Notes under the pieces: generated by a model
The model's database searches: none
Told to the model about the DNA's origin: nothing
What the model saw: the letters and a program-made list of their open reading frames with translations, nothing else
Assembly (NCBI GenBank): GCA_016712505.1
Contig: JADJQY010000004.1
Span: forward strand, 434,001-498,000
Source: Candidatus Eiseniibacteriota bacterium
GTDB lineage: Bacteria > Eisenbacteria > RBG-16-71-46 > CAIMUX01
Reading direction: 5' to 3'
DNA length: 64,000 bases
Shown: positions 49,802-58,729 of the stretch, one piece after another
Numbering within the stretch: position 1 is the stretch's first letter
Layout of the letters: each line of letters begins with the position of its first letter
Made by a program: the position numbers and the translations under genes

Positions 49802-50908
49802 ATGGATCGGAAGCACATCTTCGCCGTGGTCGGCGCGCGCCCCAACTTCATGAAGGTCGCCCCGGTGATGCAGGCGCTCAGCGCCACCGGGCGCTTCAAG
49901 CTCTCGCTGGTCCACACCGGGCAGCACTACGCGCCGGAGATGTCGGACGACTTCTTCCGCGATCTCGGCATGGGGAAGCCCGACTTTCACCTCGAGGTCG
50001 GGTCCGCCTCACACGCCGTACAGACCGCGCGGATCCTGGAGCGGTTCGAGCCGGTGGTGCTCGAGCAGAAGCCGGATTTCGTCCTGGTCGCGGGGGACGT
50101 CAACTCCACCCTGGCCTGCTCCCTGGTCGCGGCGAAGCTGCTCATTCCGGTCGGGCACATCGAGTCGGGCCTGCGCAGTCGCGACCGCACGATGCCCGAA
50201 GAGGTGAACCGTCTGGTCACCGATGCCCTCTCCGACATCCTCTTCACCACCTCACGCGACGCTGACGAGAACCTGGTCGCCGAGGGGGTGCCGAAGGGAA
50301 AGATCTTCTTCGTCGGCAACACCATGATCGACACCCTGAAGCGCTTCGAATCCGCCGCGCGCGCGTCGGACATCGCCGTGCGGCAGGGAGTGGAGCGCGG
50401 GCGGTACCTGCTCGTCACGCTGCACCGGCCGTCCAATGTCGACTCTCCTGAAGGCCTCGAACGGGTGCTGACCTATCTGACCGAGGCCGCGCGGCGCATG
50501 CCGGTGCTCTTCCCGGTCCATCCGCGCACCAAGGCCAGCCTCGAACGGATGGGGCGCTGGAGCGCACTGGAATCGATGCCGGCCCTGCACCTGCTCCCGC
50601 CGCTCGGCTATCCCGACTTCCTCGCCCTGATGGCGCAGGCCCGCGCGGTGCTGACCGACTCCGGCGGCGTGCAGGAGGAGACGACGGCGCTCCAGGTGCC
50701 GTGCCTCACCTTGCGCCCGAACACCGAACGCCCGGTGACCATGACCGAGGGGAGCAATCTGATCGTGAGTGATGACGTCGCGAAGCACGTCAGCCTGCTC
50801 GACGACCTGCTGAGCGGTCGGGTCGTTCCCCGCGACGCCTGCCCCGAACTCTGGGATGGGCACGCCGGCGAGCGGATCGCGGCCGTCCTGGTCGACCAGG
50901 TCCGCTGA
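49802..50908 (+). CDS. wecB: UDP-N-acetylglucosamine 2-epimerase (non-hydrolysing)
   Basis: 368 aa. 'AVVGARPNFMKVAPVMQAL', 'VHTGQHYAPEMSDDFFRDLG', 'VAGDVNSTLACSLVAAKLLI', 'GHIESGLRSRDRTMPEEVNR', 'VTLHRPSNVD', 'LTDSGGVQEETTALQVPCLT' and 'LRPNTERPVT' are the full set of WecB motifs. It converts UDP-GlcNAc to UDP-ManNAc in the cytoplasm for surface polysaccharide. GGAGG lies about 8 bases before the ATG. It is followed at 7 bases by the flippase gene, so it belongs to one transcription unit with the surrounding glycosyltransferases. Confidence 0.95.
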   Translation: MDRKHIFAVVGARPNFMKVAPVMQALSATGRFKLSLVHTGQHYAPEMSDDFFRDLGMGKPDFHLEVGSASHAVQTARILERFEPVVLEQKPDFVLVAGDVNSTLACSLVAAKLLIPVGHIESGLRSRDRTMPEEVNRLVTDALSDILFTTSRDADENLVAEGVPKGKIFFVGNTMIDTLKRFESAARASDIAVRQGVERGRYLLVTLHRPSNVDSPEGLERVLTYLTEAARRMPVLFPVHPRTKASLERMGRWSALESMPALHLLPPLGYPDFLALMAQARAVLTDSGGVQEETTALQVPCLTLRPNTERPVTMTEGSNLIVSDDVAKHVSLLDDLLSGRVVPRDACPELWDGHAGERIAAVLVDQVR

Positions 50909-50915
50909 GGTCCCG

Positions 50916-52487
50916 GTGAGCGACGATACCGCGCAGGGGAAGCCGCGCGCGAAAGGCGGCGGCCTCGCGCTGGTGGCGCTTCGAAACGCGGCCTCGGCCC
51001 TCATCAGTCGCGTCTCCGCCTTGATCGTCGGGATCCTCCTCACCCCGATCGTGCTGCGCGGGCTGGGGCAGGAGATGTACGGGGTGGTGCAGGTCGCGAC
51101 CTCGGTCTACGAGTACATGTCGCTCCTGCGCGGCGGGCTCTCGGCGGCCCTGCGCCGATTCGTCACCCTCTTCCACCACGGCGGACGGGCGGAAGACGCC
51201 CGCCGCTACTACGCCGTAGGCTTCTGGTGGTCCGGCGTCGCCCGGACCGCGATCCTCTTGCTCGGAGTCGCGATCGCGCGACCGCTCTGTCACTTCCTCC
51301 ACATACCGGATGCGGCGATCGACGAGTCGACCCTCGGCATCATCCTGATCATCGTCGCCACGGTGGTCGCCGACGCCGCCTCGCTTTTCGAGATCCCGGT
51401 CTACGCCACCGGCCGAACGGAGTGGCAATCCTCGATCCGCACCGGCGCGGCCTGGCTCCGACTCGTTCTCACCGCCGCAGCGTTTCACTACTTCGAGCCG
51501 AGCCTACCCCTCTACGCCATCACCCTGATCGTGGTCGAGGCGATCCCTCTCCTGGTCTTCGCCATCATGGCCCAGCGCAGCCGGGTGGTCGGCGCGGTGG
51601 TCCCCCGGCCGGAGTTCGGAGATCCGGGGACGCGCCGCGAGCTATTCCAGTACGGCGGCCTCGCCATGATCGCGCACGTGGCGGCACTGCTCTACACCAC
51701 CGCCGACACGCTTCTGATCGGGCGGATCTACGGGGCAGTCGCAGTCACCCACTACACCCTCGGCACCCGCTGGTCGCCGATGATCCGCGGGTTCCTGCTC
51801 ACCACCATCGGGTCGCTCCAGCCGCTCTTTACCCAGCTCGAAGCCCAAGGCGAGTCCGGTCGCAGCCGACAGGCACTGCTCGACATCGTCCGCTTCAGCA
51901 CCGCCGTCGCCGTACCGGCCTGCCTCGTTCCCTGCGTGGTGGGCGACCTCTTCCTGGTGCACTGGGTCGGAGAGGAATATCGTGCGTCGTTTCAGTACAT
52001 GGTCGCCATGCTCGCGCCGCTGACTCTCGAGATCGCGCTCGCCCCGGTCTGGATCGCGCTCCAGGCCCGCGGCCGCATCGGGTGGATCGCGACCGCGGAC
52101 ATCGTCGTCTCGGTGGGCAATGTCGTCATCAGCTTGGTACTCGCGCTGGGGTTCAAACTCGGCCTCCTCGGCTTCGCGCTCGGCAACACCGCCGCACTGC
52201 TGGCCAAGAACCTCCTGCTGCGCCCGTTCATGAGCGCGCGCGACGCCAGTTTCCCCACCGCGCGCGAGTATCTGCAGCCGTTCCCGCTCGCCCTCCTGGG
52301 CGGCGCCCCCGGACTGGTGCTGCTCTACCTCGCGCGGCCGCTCTACCGCGATGCGCTCTGGGGCGTGTTGCTGGCCGGTGGGATAGGGGCGGTCATCTGC
52401 CTCGCGGGCGCGCTGCTCCTCGCGGTCGGGCCGAGGGGAATGCGCTCGATGCTCGACCGCGTTCGCCAAAGGAAGGCCAAGCGATGA
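50916..52487 (+). CDS. Polysaccharide flippase (MATE/Wzx-like)
   Basis: 523 aa from GTG 50916. About 12-14 membrane helices; 'RNAASALISRVSALIVGILL', TPIVLRGLGQEMYGVVQVAT is the usual N-terminal pattern of Wzx/RfbX-type exporters, and 'YGGLAMIAHVAALLYTTADT', LLIGRIYGAVAVTHYTLGTR begins the second half. It would move undecaprenyl-linked oligosaccharide across the inner membrane. It ends at TGA 52485-52487, overlapping the first start of the next glycosyltransferase. Confidence 0.88.
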   Translation: MSDDTAQGKPRAKGGGLALVALRNAASALISRVSALIVGILLTPIVLRGLGQEMYGVVQVATSVYEYMSLLRGGLSAALRRFVTLFHHGGRAEDARRYYAVGFWWSGVARTAILLLGVAIARPLCHFLHIPDAAIDESTLGIILIIVATVVADAASLFEIPVYATGRTEWQSSIRTGAAWLRLVLTAAAFHYFEPSLPLYAITLIVVEAIPLLVFAIMAQRSRVVGAVVPRPEFGDPGTRRELFQYGGLAMIAHVAALLYTTADTLLIGRIYGAVAVTHYTLGTRWSPMIRGFLLTTIGSLQPLFTQLEAQGESGRSRQALLDIVRFSTAVAVPACLVPCVVGDLFLVHWVGEEYRASFQYMVAMLAPLTLEIALAPVWIALQARGRIGWIATADIVVSVGNVVISLVLALGFKLGLLGFALGNTAALLAKNLLLRPFMSARDASFPTAREYLQPFPLALLGGAPGLVLLYLARPLYRDALWGVLLAGGIGAVICLAGALLLAVGPRGMRSMLDRVRQRKAKR

Positions 52488-52509
52488 GGCCCGAAGGCCA
52501 AGCGATGAG
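52473..52509 (+). repeat. 21-bp tandem duplication of a stop/start junction
   Basis: The 16-mer AAGGCCAAGCGATGAG occurs at 52473 and 52494 (period 21 bases = 7 codons). Both copies contain an in-frame ATG for the downstream gene, so the duplication adds MRPEGQA to the N-terminus without changing frame. Confidence 0.88.
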
Positions 52510-53596
52510 AATCCTCCAGATCGTGACCCAGACGAAGGTCGGCGGCGCCGAGAGCTTCGCCCTCAGTCTCGCCGGCGCCCTCGTCCGGCGCGGTCACGAG
52601 GTCCGGCTCCTCGCCAATCGCGACAACGGACCGCTGCTCGAACGCACCCCGCCCGGCGTCTCGGCCTTTGCCTGCCGACGCAGCTCACGTCTCGACCTCG
52701 GGATCATTCCCTTCCTGGAGCGCCATCTGGGAGAGTTCCGCCCCGAGATCGTGCACGGCCACAACTTCCCGGCCAACACCTGGGCTCGCGCGCTCGGCTT
52801 CCTCCATCCTCGTCTCCGGATCGCCTGTCACGAACACAGCGGGAAGATCGGCAAGCGACCCGGGCGACGCTTCGCCATCGATCGCATCCTGAACCGGCGC
52901 ACATCTCTGGTCTTCGCCGTCTCGGAGGAGATCGTCCAGGTTCTGCGGCGCGCGCGGGTGATCGACCCCGGCCGGATTCACCATCTCGCCGTCGGGATCG
53001 ACGTCTCGCGTTACGGCAACGCACGCGGAGATGAGTCGAACCTGCCCGAGGCCGCGCGCGGCCGGGCCCGCGCGCTCCAGGTCGCGAGCCTGATCCCGGT
53101 CAAGAACCACCGCCTCGTCCTCGAAGCGTTCGCGCCCGTCGCGGCAAGCACCGACGCCGTCCTGCTCCTGGCCGGGGACGGCCCCCTGCGCGGCGAGATC
53201 GAGGAGCGAATCGCGCGCCCGGATCTGCGCGGCCGCGTCATCCTGCTCGGCCTCCGCTCCGACGTCGCCGAGCTCCTCTCCCTCTCCACCGCCTTCGTGC
53301 TCTCCTCCAGCGCCGAAGGGATGCCCCTCTCCCTCCTCGAGGCGATGGCCGCCGGCGTCTGTCCCGTCGTCCCCGCCGTCGGCGCGATCCCCTCTCTGGT
53401 CACCGACGGCGAAACCGGCTTCCTCTTCACCGCCGATCAGCAGGCAGGCCTCTCCGCGGCGCTCCAGCGGGCCCTCGCCGACCCCGCCGCCGCGCAAGCC
53501 CTCGGCGCCCACGGTCGCGCCCGCGTCGCCGAACGCTACTCCATCGATGCAATCGCGGCGCAGGTGGAGGAGCACTACCGGAAGATTCGAAGATAG
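52484..53596 (+). CDS. GT4-family glycosyltransferase
   Basis: 370 aa from ATG 52484 (363 from ATG 52505). 'ILQIVTQTKVGGAESFALSL' and 'IVHGHNFPANTWARAL' are the acceptor-side motifs; 'QVASLIPVKNHRLVLEAF', 'LLLAGDGPLRGEIEERI', 'LSSSAEGMPLSLLEAMAAGV' and 'PSLVTDGETGFLF' are the GT4 donor-site motifs. It is the last gene of the rightward polysaccharide operon. Its start codon lies in a tandem duplication, so either ATG could be used. Confidence 0.92.
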   Translation: MRPEGQAMRILQIVTQTKVGGAESFALSLAGALVRRGHEVRLLANRDNGPLLERTPPGVSAFACRRSSRLDLGIIPFLERHLGEFRPEIVHGHNFPANTWARALGFLHPRLRIACHEHSGKIGKRPGRRFAIDRILNRRTSLVFAVSEEIVQVLRRARVIDPGRIHHLAVGIDVSRYGNARGDESNLPEAARGRARALQVASLIPVKNHRLVLEAFAPVAASTDAVLLLAGDGPLRGEIEERIARPDLRGRVILLGLRSDVAELLSLSTAFVLSSSAEGMPLSLLEAMAAGVCPVVPAVGAIPSLVTDGETGFLFTADQQAGLSAALQRALADPAAAQALGAHGRARVAERYSIDAIAAQVEEHYRKIRR

Positions 53597-53663
53597 AGCC
53601 GGGCAACTCAGGCCTCGAAAGGACCCAGGGCACGTCGGTGTCCGGACGGCTCGGGTTCCCTTG

Positions 53664-54188
53664 TTAGTCGAGCGCTCGCCACTTCGTCGTCCGTCTCCCG
53701 ATCACTCCTCCGATCGTTGCACCGAGGATCATGCTCCCGCCGACGAACGCGTAGACTTGGCCCAGATCGGCGAAGCCACGATTCCTGCCTGGATAGATCG
53801 AATCGTACGCGGACACACCCACCGGGCTAACGGCTACCAAGATCCCTGCAACGCCGCCCAACACAATGCCACGCGCGGTACGACTCCCTTGGGGTACACA
53901 CACCCGCTTCGTTAACAGCGGCGACTCGAAACTGCCACCGGTGACCACCAACTCCGATGGGCTCGCCGTCCAATTCACGGTCGGCCGCGTCAGCACCACT
54001 CTCCCACCCAACCCAAGCAGATCCAACCTGACCCGTTGCGCCACGTTCAGAGCATCGACGCTACCGGCGCTCAGCGTGCGGCCAAGACTCACCGTGTCCT
54101 GCCCTGCCGCAGGGATCACCCCCTGCGCGTGGGTTTCGGCGACTCCAAGGCCACACCACACAATTCCGAGAGTCAGCATCAGACGCAT
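53664..54188 (-). CDS. Hypothetical secreted or membrane protein
   Basis: 174 aa. N-terminal signal (MLTLGIVWCGLGVAETHAQG), then a segment of 'RVRLDLLGLGGRVVLTRPTV' and 'SELVVTGGSF' suggesting a small beta barrel of the SH3/LSM kind. Two glycine-rich membrane helices follow ('ARGIVLGGVAGILVAVSPVG', 'VYAFVGGSMILGATIGGVIG'). Family not recognised. It is convergent with the polysaccharide operon. Confidence 0.6.
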   Translation of the reverse strand: MRLMLTLGIVWCGLGVAETHAQGVIPAAGQDTVSLGRTLSAGSVDALNVAQRVRLDLLGLGGRVVLTRPTVNWTASPSELVVTGGSFESPLLTKRVCVPQGSRTARGIVLGGVAGILVAVSPVGVSAYDSIYPGRNRGFADLGQVYAFVGGSMILGATIGGVIGRRTTKWRALD

Positions 54189-54342
54189 GGTGTCAATCCT
54201 CCTCGCCGCTACGTGCCCGCCCGATCATCGCGCGATGTCCTGTTCACGCAGAACCAAGACCGAGGCGCGCGGAGGCACGGCGTACATGGGGGCAAGCCCC
54301 GTCACGGCATGTCGCGGCTGGCTGCTCCGCTGGGGCTTCATT

Positions 54343-54678
54343 CTACGCGTGCTCGAACTGGCGTCCCGCGTCCGGAACGAAGCGCACTTCGACGCGCTGC
54401 CCGAGCGCTTCGGCAATCCGCCGAAGCATCGTCATGGAGTGACCTTCGTACTCCGAGTCTTCGAGGCGGCTGATCACGGACGTCGTCGTCCCCACACGTT
54501 TCGCAAGCTGCCCCTGGGTCAGGCCTGCATTCGTCCGCGCCGCGTGGATGAGCTCAGCCACCTCCATGCGCTCACGAAACACTTCGCGCATCTTGAGGTC
54601 CGTCGCCGTTGGGGGAACGCGGCGGTCCAGTATCTCCAGCACGTCCGATCTCTTCTTTCGTCGTTTGGCCATGATCAT
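54343..54678 (-). CDS. XRE-type HTH antitoxin (HigA-like)
   Basis: 111 aa. 'AARTNAGLTQGQLAKRVGTT', TSVISRLEDSEYEGHSMTML, RRIAEALGQRVEVRFVPD is an HTH of the HigA/HipB-like class with the typical closing beta strand. It follows the toxin gene with a 4-base overlap (ATGA), the toxin-first order seen in higBA. It probably binds the palindrome at 55090-55107. Confidence 0.85.
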   Translation of the reverse strand: MIMAKRRKKRSDVLEILDRRVPPTATDLKMREVFRERMEVAELIHAARTNAGLTQGQLAKRVGTTTSVISRLEDSEYEGHSMTMLRRIAEALGQRVEVRFVPDAGRQFEHA

Positions 54679-55055
54679 GAATCCTCTTCGTACGTGTGGC
54701 GCGCCGGATCCGCCTCGAACCGGCGCTTTCGCTCGAGAGCCTTGTCGATCTCCGTCGGTGGCACTCTCTGCTCCTTCGTCAGGCTGTGAGCCAAGACCGC
54801 CGCCTCGTGTCCGTAGAAGAAGTAGAGAATCCGGTAGTTCGCCCGGCCGACCCGGACCCGGAGCTCATGGATGCCATCCCGGAGCAGGTGCGCCTGGGGC
54901 CGTCGCAACTCGTGACCGACGGTCGCGAGCCGACCGAGAGCTTCGCGGCACTTCAAAAACGCCTGGCGATCCTTCTGACTCAATTCGACAAGCCAGTCCA
55001 AGACTGGGGCTGACCCATCCACCTCGCGGTAGAACCGAACCGGGATCTCAGACAT
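54675..55055 (-). CDS. HigB/Gp49-like RelE-superfamily toxin
   Basis: 126 aa. 'PVRFYREVDGSAPVLDWLVE', then LRRPQAHLLRDGIHELRVRV, GRANYRILYFFYGHEAAVLA, HSLTKEQRVPPTEIDKALER match the phage-derived Gp49-like/HigB family, whose members are ribosome-dependent mRNases. I chose ATG 55055 because GGAG lies 8 bases upstream; GTG 55064 is in frame above. Together with the overlapping HTH gene it makes a complete module. Confidence 0.87.
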   Translation of the reverse strand: MSEIPVRFYREVDGSAPVLDWLVELSQKDRQAFLKCREALGRLATVGHELRRPQAHLLRDGIHELRVRVGRANYRILYFFYGHEAAVLAHSLTKEQRVPPTEIDKALERKRRFEADPARHTYEEDS

Positions 55056-55089
55056 CCTTCCCACTCCAACCTAGTTATCGACTCGTCAG

Positions 55090-55107
55090 TTTCGCATATT
55101 TGCGAAA
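55090..55107. promoter_or_regulatory. Perfect palindromic operator upstream of the HigBA-type pair
   Basis: TTTCGCA-TATT-TGCGAAA, 7-bp perfect arms, 35 bases before the toxin ATG, with a TTGACG (minus strand, 55117-55112) beside it. This is the expected location and shape for autoregulation by the HTH antitoxin. Confidence 0.75.
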
Positions 55108-55525
55108 ACATCGTCAAGTCATCGCGCGAGGCCCTGGGAACCGAACGCCTATGGCACCTTCTCCTTCCCCGACAAAGGGTGAATTGCCGTCCAAGGAACC
55201 CGCGGTCCAGTAACGTGTCCTCATTCGGGGTCGCTCAGGGAGTCCGGACGTTTGCAGGGTGCTGAGAATCCGCGGATGAAAGCTCGCGTTTTCGCGGGCC
55301 GCGCACCTCCGGACCGTGCCCACTCAAGCGAACGGAACGGAGTAGCGCCGCCCTCCAGCGTCCGGGTGCCGTCGTGATCGCCCGCTCGGTCCAGATCCCG
55401 GTCGACCGGCTCGGGCGGCAGGGGGCAGTCACAGGACTGTATCGCCCCAAGTGAGCTAGACTCGAAGATCTACGAGGTGGGACCCACCACGCGTTCTGGC
55501 CGCGGCGGGCGCCCCTGGCCCCCGC
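55108..55525. other. Intergenic region without a supported gene
   Basis: About 418 bases between the divergent start of the HigBA-type pair and the stop of the acyl-CoA dehydrogenase gene. I checked for a tRNA because of the 'gggaaccgaacgcc' stretch near 55136 and found no cloverleaf. Short open frames are Arg-rich. Confidence 0.45.
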
Positions 55526-56674
55526 CTACAATCCCAACCACGAAGCGATGATGTTGCGCTGCATCTCCGAGGTGCCGGAATAGATGGTGCCGCCGACGGA
55601 GTCGCGGAGGGCGCGCTCGATCTGGTACTCGGTGGAGTAGCCGTAGCCGCCGTGGATCTGGACGGCGTCGAGGGACGAGGTGAGGAGCGCTTCGCTGGTG
55701 AAGAGCTTGGCGATCGAGGCGTCCATCGAGACGGTGCGCGAACGGGTGAGCTTCCAGGCGGCGCGGTAGACCAACAAGCGCGCGGCCTCGAGGCGGACTT
55801 TCATGTCGGCGATCTTGGCCGAGATGGCGGGAAACTGTGAAATCGGCTTGCCGAATTGCTGGCGGGTACGAGCGTACCCGACCGACTTCTCGAGCAGGCG
55901 CTCCATGACCCCGACATTGAAGGCAAAGAGACAGGTGCGCTCCCAGTCCATGGAGTGGGCAAACAGAGTCGAGCCGCCGCCGACTCCGCCGAGGATGGCC
56001 TCGGGACCGACGTAGACGTTGTCGAGGCTGATCTCACCGAAGGGCGAGGTGCGCAGGCCGAGCTTCTCGATCTTCTTCGAGACGGTGATCCCCTCGGAGT
56101 GGCGCGGAATCAGGAATGTGGTCACACCTCCGTGATAGCGCTTCTCGGCATCGGTCAAGGCGAAGAGCACCAGCAGGTCGGCCACGGGGCCATTCGAAGA
56201 GAATGTCTTGGTGCCGGTGATGCGGTAGCCGTCACCGTCGGGGACCGCCTTGGTGATCATGGCGAAGGCGTCGGAACCGGTGTTCGGCTCGGTCATGCAG
56301 TTGGCCGCGATCAGCTCGCCGTTCGAGAGGCCGGGGAGCCAACGGCGCTTTTGCTCCTCGGTGCCGTACTTGACGATCGGCACCACGCAGGGGAGGAGGT
56401 GTGCGCAGATCGAGAAGACCAGGCCGGAATCCTCACAGGCATAGCCCAACGCCTCGAGCGCCATGGCGGTGTCGAGCGACTCCAGTCCAAGTCCACCATA
56501 CTCCTCCGGCACGGCCAGACCGGGGAGTCGCATCTCGCCGCACTTGGTCCAGAGGTCGCGCGGAAACTGCTGTTCGCGGTCCCGCTCGATCAGGTTCTGG
56601 TTCAACTCCTTCCGCGCGAACTGCACGATCGAATCGCGGAGCGCCTTCTGTTCCTCGCTGATCGAAAAGTCCAT
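55526..56674 (-). CDS. Acyl-CoA/acyl-ACP dehydrogenase
   Basis: 382 aa. MDFSISEEQKALRDSIVQFA, 'PEEYGGLGLESLDTAMALEA', 'NCMTEPNTGSDA' and 'GTKTFSSNGPVADLLVLFAL' are N- and middle-domain signatures. 'RTRQQFGKPISQFPAISAKI', 'QIHGGYGYSTEYQIERALRD' and 'IYSGTSEMQRNIIASWLGL' are the FAD and C-terminal signatures. The catalytic base is probably the Glu in 'GTSEMQRN' or a nearby position. Its position directly after an adenylation enzyme and a carrier protein suggests it oxidises a carrier-bound amino- or hydroxy-acyl group, as in PltE-type pathways (inference). ATG overlaps the adenylation gene's stop (TGATG). Confidence 0.92.
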   Translation of the reverse strand: MDFSISEEQKALRDSIVQFARKELNQNLIERDREQQFPRDLWTKCGEMRLPGLAVPEEYGGLGLESLDTAMALEALGYACEDSGLVFSICAHLLPCVVPIVKYGTEEQKRRWLPGLSNGELIAANCMTEPNTGSDAFAMITKAVPDGDGYRITGTKTFSSNGPVADLLVLFALTDAEKRYHGGVTTFLIPRHSEGITVSKKIEKLGLRTSPFGEISLDNVYVGPEAILGGVGGGSTLFAHSMDWERTCLFAFNVGVMERLLEKSVGYARTRQQFGKPISQFPAISAKIADMKVRLEAARLLVYRAAWKLTRSRTVSMDASIAKLFTSEALLTSSLDAVQIHGGYGYSTEYQIERALRDSVGGTIYSGTSEMQRNIIASWLGL

Positions 56675-58227
56675 CAGGGTATCGCCTTCAATGCTTGGTA
56701 GTCGGTCTTGTCGGTCGACGTCTTGGGCAGCGTCGGCAGAACGGTGAACTCGTCGGGGATCATGTAGGCCAGGAGGTGCTCGGCGCAGAACTGCTTGAGC
56801 TTGATGATCGAGAGCTTCTCCTCGCCCGCGCCGAGGAAGGCGCGGATGCGGACGCCGCCGTCGGCATCGGTGGTCGCGATCACCGCCGCCTCCCGCACAC
56901 TCGGATGGCGGATCAGGCCCGATTCGATCTCGCCCAGCTCGATCCGGTAGCCGCGCTTCTTCACCATCCGGTCCCGGCGTCCGCGGAAAATGAACTCGCC
57001 GTCGCCCGGGTCGATCACGACGTCCCCGGTGCGATACCAGGTCGCTCCCCCCTCATCGACGCGGAAGACGTCGGCGTTGCGTTCGGGAAGATTCCAGTAA
57101 CCCTGCATCACGCCGCTGCCGCCGATCCAGAGTTCCCCCTCGCTGCCGCGGGGCACGTTGCGGCCGTCGGTGTCGACCACGCGGGCGGCGTAGTGAGCGC
57201 AGGCTTGGCCAATCGGGAATGGATCGGTCCGATCCTCCGGAAACGACTTCGGGATCTCGTAAGCGGTGCAGACATTGGTTTCGGTCGGTCCGTAGAGGTT
57301 CCAGTAGCGCGGAGCCGGGATCAGTCCCATCAACTCGCGCAGGTAGCGAACGGGAAACACCTCCCCGGCGAAGAGGATCAGGCGAAGCGACGAGTAGTCA
57401 CGCCGTTCGAGGTGACCGAACTGACAGAGCAGGCTCAGAATCGACGGCGCGGAGTACCAGCAGGTCAGACGCCGCTCCGCGATCAGGGCGGCCATCCCGA
57501 CCGGATCCTTGCCCACCTGCTCGCTGATCAAGACCAGGGTCGCGCCGTGCTTGAGCGGCAGATAGATGTCGAGGACCGAGAGGTCGAAATGGAACGGCGC
57601 GTGGGAGGAAAAGCGGTCATCATCGCGCGGCGCGAAGGTGTCGCTGCACCAATCGACGAAGACGCAAGCGTTGCGCTGCGTCAGCATGACCCCCTTGGGG
57701 AGGCCGGTCGATCCGGAGGTGTAGAGGATGTAAGCGAGGTCATCGGGATTGGAAGGATGGCTCGCTCCGGTGGAAGGCGCCGCACCGGCCAGGTCGAGCG
57801 CCCGCACGATCGGCAGGTCGGCACTCGGGTCGGCGTCACTCAGATCCAGTACCAGGAGCGCCGTCTGCTCGGGAAGCAGGGCACGCAACTCCTCGGCCCG
57901 CTCGCGCTCCACCACCGCCACCCGCACTGCGCAGTCGCGGAAGATGTAAGCGATCCGCTCCCCCGGACCGGTCGAGTCGACCGGCACGTGCACCGCGCCG
58001 CACTTCTGCGCGCCGAAGATTACCGCGACCGAGTCGATCGACTTCCGCAGACAGAGCCCCACCCGGTCTCCCGGGGTCACTCCGAGCGCGCGCAGGCGAT
58101 CCCGGATCCGATCGGTCAGGGCATCGAGCGCCGCGTAGGCGATCTCACCGCGCCCCGGATCCTCGATTGCCTTGTGGTCCGGACGGCGCTTCGCCGAGGC
58201 GCTCAGGTATTGCCAGAGGAGCTGCAT
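56674..58227 (-). CDS. Amino-acid/acyl adenylation enzyme (ANL superfamily, NRPS A-domain-like)
   Basis: 517 aa. A3 core 'LAYILYTSGSTGLPKGVMLT', A4/A5 'YWNLYGPTETNVCTAYEIP', A7/A8 'WYRTGDVV' and 'FRGRRDRMVKKRGYRIELGE', and A10 'LPKTSTDKTDYQAL' with the catalytic Lys. It activates a carboxylic acid, probably an amino acid, as the adenylate and loads the carrier protein encoded 3 bases upstream. Length fits a free-standing A domain (about 500-520 aa). Confidence 0.92.
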   Translation of the reverse strand: MQLLWQYLSASAKRRPDHKAIEDPGRGEIAYAALDALTDRIRDRLRALGVTPGDRVGLCLRKSIDSVAVIFGAQKCGAVHVPVDSTGPGERIAYIFRDCAVRVAVVERERAEELRALLPEQTALLVLDLSDADPSADLPIVRALDLAGAAPSTGASHPSNPDDLAYILYTSGSTGLPKGVMLTQRNACVFVDWCSDTFAPRDDDRFSSHAPFHFDLSVLDIYLPLKHGATLVLISEQVGKDPVGMAALIAERRLTCWYSAPSILSLLCQFGHLERRDYSSLRLILFAGEVFPVRYLRELMGLIPAPRYWNLYGPTETNVCTAYEIPKSFPEDRTDPFPIGQACAHYAARVVDTDGRNVPRGSEGELWIGGSGVMQGYWNLPERNADVFRVDEGGATWYRTGDVVIDPGDGEFIFRGRRDRMVKKRGYRIELGEIESGLIRHPSVREAAVIATTDADGGVRIRAFLGAGEEKLSIIKLKQFCAEHLLAYMIPDEFTVLPTLPKTSTDKTDYQALKAIP

Positions 58228-58230
58228 CGG

Positions 58231-58485
58231 TTACCGCTTCTTCTCCTCGACGAACTTCACCATGAGGTCGATCGAATCGAGGTTCTGGACCCCGACCTCG
58301 TGCGCCTCGAACTCGAAGCCGAACTTCTCTTCCAGGAACGCAACCACCCGCAATGTGGCGAGTGAGTCGAGAATGCGACCGCTGACCAGTTGGAGGTCGT
58401 CGGTGAGCGCCTCCGGATCCTCTCCGGGCAGAAACTCCTTCAAGATGTACTCGCGCACTACGGCTCTGATTTCGGACGTCTCCAT
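58231..58485 (-). CDS. Acyl/peptidyl carrier protein
   Basis: 84 aa, four-helix ACP fold. The phosphopantetheine serine is in 'GRILDSLATLRVVAFLEEKF'. Acidic overall. METSEIRAVVREYILKEFLP is helix 1. It is the first gene of the ACP/adenylation/dehydrogenase unit. Confidence 0.9.
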   Translation of the reverse strand: METSEIRAVVREYILKEFLPGEDPEALTDDLQLVSGRILDSLATLRVVAFLEEKFGFEFEAHEVGVQNLDSIDLMVKFVEEKKR

Positions 58486-58729
58486 GCATGATTCCTTTCA
58501 AGTCATCGTCCCAGAAGCGCCGCGATCCTGGACCACGCGCGCCGGTGAAGGCCGCGATCCCGGAGGCGGGTCGGGCGTTCGAACCGAAGGGGGCGTTGCT
58601 GGTGCCAACACAAAGTATCGAGCATGCCGGGGGGGACCTTCAGGAGACAAGGCTTTTCATCCCGGTCAAAGCGCGGGCAACGCGGGGCGAGATCGAGTGC
58701 CCTGGGTCGAACGCCCCCGGGAACCGCGG

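Noticed and set aside
51227..52483. Long plus-strand frame inside the flippase gene that is open into the next glycosyltransferase
   Set aside because: The part over the flippase is a +1-frame shadow rich in Arg/His; only the segment from 52484 is a real gene.
55114..55323. Possible tRNA or conserved small gene upstream of the HigBA-type pair
   Set aside because: No cloverleaf could be folded by eye and the reading frame is low-complexity.
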